DNA from: Bacteroidales bacterium UBA1736
GTDB lineage: Bacteria > Bacteroidota > Bacteroidia > Bacteroidales > UBA932
Direction: 5' to 3'
Assembly: GCA_002315825.1 (NCBI GenBank)
Contig: DCIC01000037.1
Location: forward strand, 1-17,960
Length of the DNA: 17,960 nt
Part shown: one piece after another, positions 1-7,414 of the stretch
Layout of the letters: each line of letters begins with the position of its first letter
How positions within the stretch are numbered: the first letter of the stretch is position 1
Position numbers and translations under genes: made by a program
Notes under the pieces: generated by a model
Databases searched by the model: none
What the model was told of the DNA's origin: nothing
The model's input: the letters and a program-made list of their open reading frames with translations, nothing else

Positions 1-5
1 ATAGA

Positions 6-1541
6 CTATTTAGCGAAAGCCACAGAACGTGTTTCGCGTATTACAGTAATCTTAACCTGACCGGGATAGGTCATCTCTTCCTGGATTTTCCTTGCGATAT
101 CAGCAGAAAGAACGGCAGCCTGCTCATCACTCACCTGCTCAGCCCCCACAATCACACGGAGCTCACGTCCGGCCTGAATAGCATAAGTCTTTGTGACTCC
201 ATTATAGGCCTGAGCGAGATTCTCCATATCCTTGAGACGCTTGATATATGACTCAATAACTTCACGACGGGCACCGGGACGGGCACCGGAAATGGCATCA
301 GAGACAAGTACCAATGGAGCATAAATAGTAGTCATCTCCGTCTCCTCGTGGTGAGCACCGATAGAGTTGCATATCTCGGGACGCTCTTTATACTGCTCGG
401 CAAGCTTCATACCCAACAAAGCGTGAGGAAGCTCGGGATCGAGTTCAGAAACCTTTCCGATATCGTGAAGCAGACCGGCTCTCTTTGCGACCTTTGGATT
501 GAGACCAAGCTCAGAAGCCATAATAGCACAAATATTGGCAACCTCACGGGAGTGCTGAAGCAGATTCTGGCCATATGATGAACGATATTTCATTCTACCT
601 ATCAGACGCACAAGCTCCATACTCATTCCGTGAATACCAAGGTCAATACAAGTCCTCTTTCCGGTCTCAAGTATCTCCTCCTCCAACTGCTTCTGCACCT
701 TTGCAACAACCTCCTCAATACGGGCCGGATGGATACGTCCGTCAATCACAAGCTGATGCAGCGCAAGTCTGGCAACCTCCCTGCGAACAGGGTCGAAGGC
801 GGAAATCAAAATAGCGTCGGGAGTATCATCCACAACAATTTCAACGCCGGTGGCAGCCTCCAGGGCACGGATATTTCTACCCTCGCGTCCGATAATCCTT
901 CCCTTTATTTCGTCATTCTCAATGGGGAAGGTCGTGACGGCATTTTCAATGGCTGTTTCCGTGGCGGTTCGCTGGATAGTATTGATAACAATTCTCTTAG
1001 CTTCTTTTGCTGCATTCAGGCGAGCTTCGTCCATTACATCATTGATGTAGGCCTGAGCCTGAGTGCGTGCCTCCGCCTTCATATTGTCCATAAGAACAGT
1101 CTTGGCCTCGGCTGCGGTCATCCCGGCTATGGATTCAAGCTGCTTGTTGACCTGAAGAGACATACGCTCATATTCCTCAGTTTTCCTTTCAAGGATTTCT
1201 CTCTGCGCGGAAAGAGATTTTTTGGCATTCTCAGCATCACTCATCTTCTTCGCAAGCTCTTGATTCTGCTGATTGAGCGAATTCTCTTTCTGCTTGAGTT
1301 TATTCTCCGTCTCGCGTATCTGGGCATTCTTCTCATTGACGTACTGCTCGTGCTCACTCTTCAGTTGGAGAAATTTCTCTTTGGCCTGATAGATTTTGTC
1401 TTTCTTGATAGTTTCAGCCTCCATTTCCGCTGCTTCAAGGATGGCTTCCTTGCGCCCTTTAAGCAAGTACTTATGTAAGGCCATATAAGTTGCCACCGCA
1501 ACGACTGCGGCAAGAACGGCTGTCAGTATATAGTACAACAT
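6..1541 (-). CDS. rny: Ribonuclease Y
   Basis: Membrane-anchored endoribonuclease that starts mRNA decay. The 511-residue protein has the full family layout. Residues 3-23 form a hydrophobic anchor. A long charged coiled coil covers about 28-190. A KH RNA-binding domain carries the GREG loop at 218-221. An HD phosphohydrolase domain has its metal-binding His-Asp pair at 359-360 (LLHDIGK). Length matches the usual 510-520. The start is ATG at 1541, because the membrane anchor begins immediately after it; the TAG stop lies at 6-8. The gene is the last of the minus-strand group after zapA and the structured RNA. No convincing TAnnTTTG box lies directly before it; TATGCTTT within 1577-1590 is only a near match. 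It may therefore be transcribed by read-through past the RNA. Identity is secure from family knowledge. Confidence 0.97.
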   Translation of the reverse strand: MLYYILTAVLAAVVAVATYMALHKYLLKGRKEAILEAAEMEAETIKKDKIYQAKEKFLQLKSEHEQYVNEKNAQIRETENKLKQKENSLNQQNQELAKKMSDAENAKKSLSAQREILERKTEEYERMSLQVNKQLESIAGMTAAEAKTVLMDNMKAEARTQAQAYINDVMDEARLNAAKEAKRIVINTIQRTATETAIENAVTTFPIENDEIKGRIIGREGRNIRALEAATGVEIVVDDTPDAILISAFDPVRREVARLALHQLVIDGRIHPARIEEVVAKVQKQLEEEILETGKRTCIDLGIHGMSMELVRLIGRMKYRSSYGQNLLQHSREVANICAIMASELGLNPKVAKRAGLLHDIGKVSELDPELPHALLGMKLAEQYKERPEICNSIGAHHEETEMTTIYAPLVLVSDAISGARPGARREVIESYIKRLKDMENLAQAYNGVTKTYAIQAGRELRVIVGAEQVSDEQAAVLSADIARKIQEEMTYPGQVKITVIRETRSVAFAK

Positions 1542-1594
1542 AACGTTAAAAAATAAAAAAATCCACTTTCATATAGGCAGAAAGCATATTTTTG

Positions 1595-1620
1595 AAAAAA
1601 GCCGTCAGCCGGAATGTCAG
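1595..1620 (-). terminator. U-tract end of the structured RNA, possible terminator
   Basis: On the minus strand the 3' arm of the closing stem (CUGACGGCU) is followed at once by a run of six T at 1600-1595. A GC-rich stem ending in a U-run can act as an intrinsic terminator or as a processing end. The pairing partner lies about 140 nt upstream, so it is not a classic compact terminator hairpin. Confidence 0.4.
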
Positions 1621-1752
1621 AAAACCCTGTATGACAAGATTAAGGCTCCGCCACGGTTCAAGTATCCGGATATAAATCCGGCACGCCATCCTGCAGCGAG
1701 AAAACCCGGTTTAAATAAACCTGTTGAATTCAGCGCACTGGAACTAACGGCT
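1595..1752 (-). ncRNA. ssrS: Structured RNA, probably 6S RNA
   Basis: The 202-base gap between zapA and rny holds a rod-like RNA on the minus strand. The 5' end AGCCGUUAG (1752-1744, overlapping the zapA stop codon) pairs with CUGACGGCU (1608-1600), followed directly by six U. The stem continues as UU/GG, a CC/CC internal loop and AGUG/CAUU. The far end is a hairpin CCGGAU-UUAU-AUCCGG, extended below by AUGG/CCGU and CUCGC/GCGGAG. Between the two arms lies an open region with a small hairpin GGUUU-AUUU-AAACC. A long rod with a central bubble and a closing stem ending in U residues is the form of 6S RNA, which binds RNA polymerase holoenzyme. In gamma-proteobacteria 6S also lies just downstream of zapA. 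About 158 nt is slightly short for the family (about 180-190), so the mature ends may lie outside this span. The assignment rests on hand folding and context. Confidence 0.6.
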
Positions 1753-2058
1753 ACTTTTTTCAATATTCTCAAGATAGGCTTTTGTCTCGTCCTCCAGACG
1801 CTTAACCTCGGCCTCGAGCGCTGTACATTTGCGCTGGGCCGACAAGCGGCCAATAGTTTCGTTCAGAGTCACAAATGACAACTTATCCAGAAGTGTCTTA
1901 TCCGGAAACTTGGAATTGTATGCAGCGAGCTTCTGGTTGATGGTTTCAGCAGCAATACGCATAATCTGCTCCATCTCCGGGGAAGTTGCCTTAAGCGGAT
2001 ACTCCTTGCCTGCAATCTTTAGTGTAATGCTCTGAGCACTGTTCTCCTGATCCGCCAT
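1744..2058 (-). CDS. zapA: Cell division protein ZapA
   Basis: Small cytoplasmic protein that bundles and cross-links FtsZ filaments in the division ring. The 104 residues have the usual form: an amino-terminal globular part (about 10-60, beginning ITLKIAGKEYPLK, then a helix ending near AAETINQKL), followed by a charged coiled-coil helix (about 75-100) that drives dimer and tetramer assembly. Length is typical. It starts only three bases after the stop of the coiled-coil gene upstream, so the two are almost certainly co-transcribed. Its last codons and stop form the 5' arm of the structured RNA that follows. The start ATG at 2058 is the only sensible one. Confidence 0.9.
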   Translation of the reverse strand: MADQENSAQSITLKIAGKEYPLKATSPEMEQIMRIAAETINQKLAAYNSKFPDKTLLDKLSFVTLNETIGRLSAQRKCTALEAEVKRLEDETKAYLENIEKSSR

Positions 2059-2061
2059 ATC

Positions 2062-2334
2062 TTACTTTTCCAATTGAGAAATGCACTTGTCAATTTCTCT
2101 GATCAACTTGTCAATCTTTTCTTTGGCACCCCGGCTCGCATCCGATGGAGCCGTGAATGCTTCAGTGAGTCTGAGATTGTCTATCTTTCTCTCCAAATCA
2201 GAAATCTGCTTCCTATAGGACTCACAGGACTCTTGCGCCTCAGACAACTTGGCTGAAAGTACGTCTCCCCTACTTTTCTCCGCCTCATAAAGAGCAATCA
2301 GCCGTTCAAAATTATTTTTGATTTCTTCGAGCAT
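2062..2334 (-). CDS. Small coiled-coil protein, candidate ZapA partner
   Basis: The 90-residue protein is almost wholly helical and charged. A heptad-like amino-terminal coiled coil (about 2-55) is joined by a short Ala/Ser/Gly linker (about 60-68) to a second helix (about 70-90). There is no signal peptide or membrane segment. I do not recognise a named family. It sits three bases upstream of zapA. In Caulobacter a small coiled-coil protein, ZauP, is encoded with zapA and works with it, and enterobacterial ZapB is another short coiled coil acting with ZapA. A division-ring partner role is therefore inferred from position and shape, not homology. A Bacteroidota -7 box lies about 26 bases upstream of the ATG. 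Confidence 0.75.
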   Translation of the reverse strand: MLEEIKNNFERLIALYEAEKSRGDVLSAKLSEAQESCESYRKQISDLERKIDNLRLTEAFTAPSDASRGAKEKIDKLIREIDKCISQLEK

Positions 2335-2359
2335 CGGTCCGTATTTATCCTATTCTCTG

Positions 2360-2367
2360 CAAAACTA
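2360..2367 (-). promoter_or_regulatory. -7 box of the coiled-coil gene/zapA operon
   Basis: TAGTTTTG on the minus strand matches the Bacteroidota -7 consensus TAnnTTTG exactly and lies 25 bases before the ATG at 2334. No clear -33 TTTG was found at the usual distance. It diverges from the nadE box at 2411. Confidence 0.6.
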
Positions 2368-2410
2368 ACAAATACTTCCCAAAAAAAGAATAACCAGCCT
2401 TCAAGTTTTC

Positions 2411-2418
2411 TATCTTTG
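2411..2418 (+). promoter_or_regulatory. -7 box of the NAD+ synthetase gene
   Basis: TATCTTTG matches TAnnTTTG exactly and ends 26 bases before the ATG at 2445, which suggests a leader of about 20 nt. No clear -33 TTTG is seen. It shares the 110-base divergent gap with the opposite-strand box at 2360-2367. Confidence 0.6.
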
Positions 2419-2444
2419 CTCAGTTATTTTACAATTCAACAGGG

Positions 2445-4013
2445 ATGAAGAAAACTGATGGAATTATCGCCGCCGCAGTCCCCCGCGTATGGCTTGCAGA
2501 TGTAGACGCCAACGAAAAAGAAATACTCAGACTGACGGCTCAAGCAGCTGAAAACGGAGCGGAAATGATAGTCTTCCCGGAGCTCGCGATTATGGGGGCC
2601 AGCTGCGGTGATTTGGTTTTCCAAGAATTACTCATCGACAAGGCCGCCCGGGCCGAAGCAAGAATCCGTGTCAGGGCTGAAGAATTGGGCATAGCTGTCG
2701 TTCTTCACGAGGATGACTATATATTTGAGGGCATTGAAATTCATCAGGACTCACGCTATGAGGAAGTGACAGCCTACCGTAGCCTCAGATACAATCTATC
2801 CCTCAAATCCGAAGGAAAAGTGCTTGTGTACTGCTCCTCGGGTTATGGAGAGTCAACACAGGACGGAGTCTGCAGTGGGGCCGCTATGATTTTCAAAGAT
2901 GGCGCTCTGCTCGCTGAAAACGAATTGTTCCGTATGGAATCATCAATAATCTACGGCAATCTCAATGACAAAGGGGCAGAAATTCCGCCTTACACCTCAT
3001 CACATAACGGCAGGAATCCCTTCGTTCCTGATGACAAGGAAGAGTTGAGCCAGCGATGTGAAGAAATACTTTCAATTCAGTCAACCGGACTGTGCTCAAG
3101 ACTGGAGCACATTCACTGCCAATGCTCAGTGATCGGCATATCTGGAGGGCTTGACAGCACGCTTGCCCTTCTGGTCACCTGCATTGCTTTTGACAGGCTG
3201 GGGATACCTCGAAAGAATATCATAGCGGTCACAATGCCCGGTCTCGGAACGACACAAAGGACAAAGGGAAACGCCGACACACTGATGGAGAAGCTCGGAG
3301 TATGCCCCAAAGAAATCAGCATCGTCCCAGCAGTAGAAAGGCATTTCCAGGACATAGGACACGATGGAATAACACACGATGCGGCTTATGAGAACGCCCA
3401 GGCCAGGGAAAGGACTCAGATCCTGATGGATTTGGCCAACCTGCACTCAGGGATTGTCATCGGCACCGGTGACCTCTCTGAGCTTGCTCTAGGATGGGCG
3501 ACATTCAACGGGGACCATATGTCAATGTATGATGTCAACTGCAGTGTTCCCAAGACAATGATGAAAGCAATGGTGGTTCATTGCGCCAGGAAGCGTTTTC
3601 CCCAAATCAGTGATACCCTTCTGGACATAGTCGCAACCCCCATAAGCCCCGAACTTACTCCCTCGGACAGCGAAGGAAAAATCCGCCAGAAGACCGAGGA
3701 CCTGGTAGGGCCATACGAGCTGCACGACTTCTTCCTATATCACTTTGTACGCCACGCGATGAGACCGTCTGCGATTCTGGAGCTCGCAGTCAATACTTTC
3801 GGTGCAGACCACCCGGAAATAGAAGGGAATTATGACAAGGCAACAATCCGCAAATGGCTGGAAACATTTATCCGTCGTTTCTTCAGTCAGCAGTTCAAGC
3901 GTTCCTGCTCCCCGGACGGACCAAAAACAGGCTCCGTGTGTCTTTCGCCACGCGGAGCCTGGAATATGCCTTCAGATGCCTACCCGGCAATCTGGCTGGA
4001 TGATCTGAAATAA
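2445..4013 (+). CDS. nadE: NAD+ synthetase with degenerate glutaminase domain
   Basis: Last step of NAD+ synthesis: deamido-NAD, ATP and an ammonia source give NAD+. The carboxy-terminal synthetase domain (about 190-522) looks intact. It has the PP-loop SGGLDS at 233-238, then GTGDLSELALGW, the KTEDLVGPYELHDFF block and the terminal MPSDA/IWL motif of Bacteroidota enzymes. The amino-terminal nitrilase-like domain should make ammonia from glutamine with a Glu-Lys-Cys triad. Here Glu46 (FPEL) remains, but the protein jumps from about residue 87 to residues aligning near the domain end (GYGEST at 133-138). The Lys and Cys segments are therefore absent. GIEI at 96-99, which resembles the sequence before the Cys, is followed by His100. 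A second shortening lies around 170-190. Total length is 522, against about 640 expected from memory. The frame is open throughout. Probably ammonia-dependent. Start ATG at 2445 fits the family amino terminus. The stop abuts the tig stop with no spacer. Confidence 0.9.
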   Translation: MKKTDGIIAAAVPRVWLADVDANEKEILRLTAQAAENGAEMIVFPELAIMGASCGDLVFQELLIDKAARAEARIRVRAEELGIAVVLHEDDYIFEGIEIHQDSRYEEVTAYRSLRYNLSLKSEGKVLVYCSSGYGESTQDGVCSGAAMIFKDGALLAENELFRMESSIIYGNLNDKGAEIPPYTSSHNGRNPFVPDDKEELSQRCEEILSIQSTGLCSRLEHIHCQCSVIGISGGLDSTLALLVTCIAFDRLGIPRKNIIAVTMPGLGTTQRTKGNADTLMEKLGVCPKEISIVPAVERHFQDIGHDGITHDAAYENAQARERTQILMDLANLHSGIVIGTGDLSELALGWATFNGDHMSMYDVNCSVPKTMMKAMVVHCARKRFPQISDTLLDIVATPISPELTPSDSEGKIRQKTEDLVGPYELHDFFLYHFVRHAMRPSAILELAVNTFGADHPEIEGNYDKATIRKWLETFIRRFFSQQFKRSCSPDGPKTGSVCLSPRGAWNMPSDAYPAIWLDDLK

Positions 4014-4021
4014 TTATTTCA
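4006..4021. repeat. 16-base perfect palindrome across two stop codons
   Basis: TGAAATAATTATTTCA is its own reverse complement, centred between the nadE stop (4011-4013) and the tig stop (4014-4016). It arises because both genes end in codons CTG/TTG AAA TAA on opposite strands. A near copy lacking one A, TGAATAATTATTTCA, lies at 5339-5353 just upstream of the tig start. It is too AT-rich to be an obvious terminator. Confidence 0.6.
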
Positions 4022-5330
4022 ACTCGCGGAATTTCTCGAGAGAGATTTTCTTCTTCTTGAGAGTGATTTCGGGCTTGAGAGCCGCAAAGACCTTATTGTC
4101 CTCAACCTGCTCCTCAAGTCTTGCAACCTGACGCTCGTCGGACATTATTCTCTGAGCGGCATCGGCGAGAATTTCCTCAGGAACGTTTCCCATACCGTAC
4201 ATTGCGTACTGATATGCAGCGAACGCCTTTGCAGCTTCCTCTATATCCTCTTTTGTAACCTTGATGTCATACTTGTCAACGAAAGAACTGCGGACGAGCT
4301 GCCACTTATAATCCTCAAGGAATGCGGGGAATTCTTCTGCAATCTGCTCGACTGTCATATTCTTCTTATTGACAGCATATAGCCATCTGCGAAGGAACTC
4401 CTCGGGAAGAGAAAGCGCAGCCTTCTCAACGAAATAGTTACGGATATCCTTATTCGCGCGGTAATCAGCCTCCTGAGTATAGTTGGATGCAAGATCCTTA
4501 GCAATCTGAGCCTCGAACTCCTCTTCCGTCTTGACCTTTCCCTCACCATATATCTTATCGAATGTTTCAGGAACGGCCTCGGCAGGAACAAAAGCCTTGA
4601 CATTCACAACTGTCGCATCATATTCGGGGTTGATCTGAGCAAGTTCTTCTTTCTTGATTCGCAGAAGGGTTGCACGGTCAGTCTCAGACTCAAAAGCCTC
4701 ATTGACATTGAGCTTGAACGCAGATCCAGACTTCAAGCCAAGCAAAGCAGTCTTGTACGCATCAGTAAGGTCCCTCACTGAAATATATGCATTCTCAATC
4801 TTTGTTTCGCCCTGAGTGAGGTCAACATATACATAAGACTCCTCAGTAGGATTCTCGACTTCCTGAAGGGAACCATACTGCATAAGGAGGTTATTTCTCA
4901 TTGCCGCCTTGCTCTCTGCTGTCGCTGTTATGGTATAGTAAGGGACGGTGTCCTCTTTCACTACCTCCACCTTAACTTCGGGAGAAAGACCGAGATCGAA
5001 AACGAAACTGAATTCATTTCCACTCTTCCATTCAACTTCTTTCTGTTTGTCACTTCCAAGAGGCTCTCCGATGACACGGAGTTTGTTCTTTGTGATGTAT
5101 TCGGTGATAGCGTCGCTTACCACATCATTCACCACATCTGCGAGTACCTGATCTCCATAAATTTTCTGGATAAGAGACATCGGTACCATACCCTTGCGAA
5201 AGCCCTTGAACTCTGCCTTCCGCTTAATCTCATTGAATTTCTTCTTCTCTGAAGGCGCATAATCTTCTACAGCCACATTCACTGTCAGCTCAAGATTAAG
5301 ATCGTCAATTTGTTTTTTCTTGATTTTCAT
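4014..5330 (-). CDS. tig: Trigger factor, ribosome-associated chaperone
   Basis: Cytosolic chaperone that docks at the ribosomal exit tunnel and shields new chains. The 438-residue length is typical. The ribosome-binding domain (about 1-120) carries the signature GFRKGMVP at 43-50. A middle FKBP-like region (about 150-240) is diverged, as is common in this phylum, so prolyl isomerase activity is uncertain. The carboxy-terminal helical arm domain (about 255-438) ends in a Lys-rich tail. The gene is last in the run gyrB to tig, beginning 24 bases after the stop of the PgpH-type gene. It ends exactly against the convergent nadE stop, leaving no room for a separate terminator, so antisense overlap of the two transcripts is likely. 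The start ATG at 5330 fits the family. Confidence 0.95.
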   Translation of the reverse strand: MKIKKKQIDDLNLELTVNVAVEDYAPSEKKKFNEIKRKAEFKGFRKGMVPMSLIQKIYGDQVLADVVNDVVSDAITEYITKNKLRVIGEPLGSDKQKEVEWKSGNEFSFVFDLGLSPEVKVEVVKEDTVPYYTITATAESKAAMRNNLLMQYGSLQEVENPTEESYVYVDLTQGETKIENAYISVRDLTDAYKTALLGLKSGSAFKLNVNEAFESETDRATLLRIKKEELAQINPEYDATVVNVKAFVPAEAVPETFDKIYGEGKVKTEEEFEAQIAKDLASNYTQEADYRANKDIRNYFVEKAALSLPEEFLRRWLYAVNKKNMTVEQIAEEFPAFLEDYKWQLVRSSFVDKYDIKVTKEDIEEAAKAFAAYQYAMYGMGNVPEEILADAAQRIMSDERQVARLEEQVEDNKVFAALKPEITLKKKKISLEKFRELK

Positions 5331-5338
5331 AAATATAT

Positions 5339-5353
5339 TGAATAATTATTTCA
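5339..5353. repeat. Near copy of the tig/nadE palindrome in the tig leader
   Basis: TGAATAATTATTTCA shares 13 consecutive bases (AATAATTATTTCA) with the perfect palindrome at 4006-4021. It fills most of the 23-base gap between the PgpH-type gene and tig. The two copies thus flank tig in the same orientation. Chance is possible in AT-rich spacers. Confidence 0.4.
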
Positions 5354-7414
5354 CTAATTTTTACGTTCCGGATATACAATACGGCCGTGGTATTTCATCA
5401 GCAGGGCCTCCACAAGGGCCTCTTTTGTGAGATTGAGCTCCCGGATTGTGATATTTGCCTCATCAAACTGTCCCTCATTCTCCTTGCCCTTGGCAATTTT
5501 CTCCACAAGTTCTGTATATCCCTCCTTGTTCCTTCTCTCCTCGGGTAAAGTCCTGGACGCCGCCTCTACTGCATCACACAACATCAGAACGAGCTGCTCC
5601 CGGGTCTGTGGTTTCTTACCCTTGTATATAAACGGCTCCTTATTGTCAGGATTGCCACCGGCGTTGACATACTTTGAGTAGAAGAACTGAACCAGTGTAG
5701 TCCCGTGATGTGTGAGAATGAAATCCTTTACTATATCGGGAAGTCTGTATTTTTCGGCAACTACAAGACCATCGGTGACGTGACTGACGATTGCCTGTGC
5801 ACTCTGCTCAGGCGTCAGCTTTTCGTGATAAGCTTCCTTCTCATCAAAAGTGCAGTTCTCTACAAAACACTTGGGATTGAGCTGTTTACCCAGATCGTGG
5901 CACATAGCGCCGGCACGGACCAGAAGAACATCTCCCCCTATCACCCTTGTCACATATTCAGCAAGATTCGTAACATCCAGACAATGGTTGAAAGATCCGG
6001 GAGCTTTTTCGACAAACTCTCTCATCATAGGACTTGCCGTATTTGTCAAATCATTAAGATGTTTCTGTGAAAGAAGGCCGAAAACAGGCTCAAACAGATA
6101 CACGAGGTTATACCCAAGGGATGTCAGCAGGGAGCCGATAAAAAGGAAAAGAATCACACTCTGCCAGTCTCCCGTGACAAGCTCGGCAAATCTGAGGCCC
6201 AGATATGAGACCACTAGCACTATTGTCATAGGGATAGAAAGCAGCAGGCGCCTTTCTGCGGAATAGGTACTCCTATAGAAAAGTGCCGCACCGATCCCGG
6301 ACAAAAGGTACATCGACATAAACATAGCTCCATTCTGGCGGAAAATGGCCAGAGGGATAAGATATACTATATACAGAGGCAAGGATGTCTTCAGGCTGAA
6401 GAACGTCCTCAGGTAAAGGATACCCAGAGGAAAAGGTACAAGACACAGATATGTCACATCGTTCTTTCCGACCATCAATGCCAGGAATGTCATAAGAAGG
6501 AAGAGGAAGCAGATATAGCACACCTTATTGTAGTGTTGAAGGAGGGAAGAATCGACAAATTTGATTGTCAGGGCCAATAGAAGAGTAAAGAAAAGTGCCA
6601 GAATAATATTGCCCAGCCAATGCACTGCTCCGGAATGATTGCCTCCCAATGAATTCTCGTACTCTCTTTTATAAGAATCCAGGATGCGGACCGTCTCCTC
6701 CGATACGACCTCGCCTTCCGATACGATAAGCTCCCCTGACTTGACGTACCCCTCGGTGGGCGACAATGAGGAGGCGCTCTCGTGCATCGCCATTTCCGTG
6801 GTCTGATGGTCAAAAATCAGATTGGGCACCAGAATATCATATACCCCCTCGGACTTAAAAATCCGTTCCACATTCTCCGAGGGGAAAGCGTCTGAGACAT
6901 CGGCAAGCAACTTGCGTCGGGCATCCGACTGCTTATACACATCCGAATATGGAGTCTTTACTGCCTGTTTATCCTTTCGAACGAAATACAGGACTTCTTC
7001 TGAAAGCTGCAGAGTACCTCTATCGGCGCGACTGATTTCCTCGGCCGTTACACCGTGAGCATAAATAAATCTCAGAGACTGAATGGTTTTCTGTTTGATG
7101 GAGGAATTACCCTCAAATGAGAGAGACTCTATCTGTTCCAGACTGCGGCTTGTAACCGCCTCATTGTACCTGAAATATGGAATCACAGTCACACCTTCTC
7201 GGTAACGCTCCTGCATCAACTGCTCATCACTCTTATAAATAGGAAAATCGAACTGAGCTATCAGGGTTTCATACAACCAGGGTTGACCTTTCTTATAGTC
7301 ATACGCAAATCTTGCTGTCCTCGGCAACAGTATCAGCAGTGCCGCAAACAGCAGGACAAATGGAATGATGCCCTCACTTAAATGGACTGTCCGCTTCTTT
7401 TGCAATATAGCCAT
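5354..7414 (-). CDS. pgpH: 7TM-HD phosphodiesterase, PgpH type
   Basis: Membrane protein of the 7TMR-HD family, whose Listeria member PgpH degrades the messenger c-di-AMP. The 686 residues have the family order: a first membrane helix (about 15-32), a large extracytoplasmic domain (about 35-260), seven membrane helices (about 263-440), then a cytoplasmic HD domain. Metal ligands are present: the first His in PGSFNHCLDV, His506-Asp507 in CHDLGK, further His in IVSHV and THHGTT, and the final Asp in LCDAVEAA. It should therefore be active. The start at 7414 makes a 41-base overlap with the dehydrogenase gene. It is kept because the first membrane helix begins soon after it and the next Met is far downstream. 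The overlap suggests translational coupling. Substrate identity is from family knowledge only. Confidence 0.92.
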   Translation of the reverse strand: MAILQKKRTVHLSEGIIPFVLLFAALLILLPRTARFAYDYKKGQPWLYETLIAQFDFPIYKSDEQLMQERYREGVTVIPYFRYNEAVTSRSLEQIESLSFEGNSSIKQKTIQSLRFIYAHGVTAEEISRADRGTLQLSEEVLYFVRKDKQAVKTPYSDVYKQSDARRKLLADVSDAFPSENVERIFKSEGVYDILVPNLIFDHQTTEMAMHESASSLSPTEGYVKSGELIVSEGEVVSEETVRILDSYKREYENSLGGNHSGAVHWLGNIILALFFTLLLALTIKFVDSSLLQHYNKVCYICFLFLLMTFLALMVGKNDVTYLCLVPFPLGILYLRTFFSLKTSLPLYIVYLIPLAIFRQNGAMFMSMYLLSGIGAALFYRSTYSAERRLLLSIPMTIVLVVSYLGLRFAELVTGDWQSVILFLFIGSLLTSLGYNLVYLFEPVFGLLSQKHLNDLTNTASPMMREFVEKAPGSFNHCLDVTNLAEYVTRVIGGDVLLVRAGAMCHDLGKQLNPKCFVENCTFDEKEAYHEKLTPEQSAQAIVSHVTDGLVVAEKYRLPDIVKDFILTHHGTTLVQFFYSKYVNAGGNPDNKEPFIYKGKKPQTREQLVLMLCDAVEAASRTLPEERRNKEGYTELVEKIAKGKENEGQFDEANITIRELNLTKEALVEALLMKYHGRIVYPERKN

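Noticed and set aside
630..1478. 282-codon open frame on the plus strand opposite rny
   Set aside because: It lies wholly antisense to the well-conserved RNase Y coding sequence and its translation resembles no known protein; a shadow frame.
1617..1853. 78-codon minus-strand frame across the structured RNA
   Set aside because: It overlaps zapA in another frame and runs through the RNA stem; Arg-rich non-protein-like translation.
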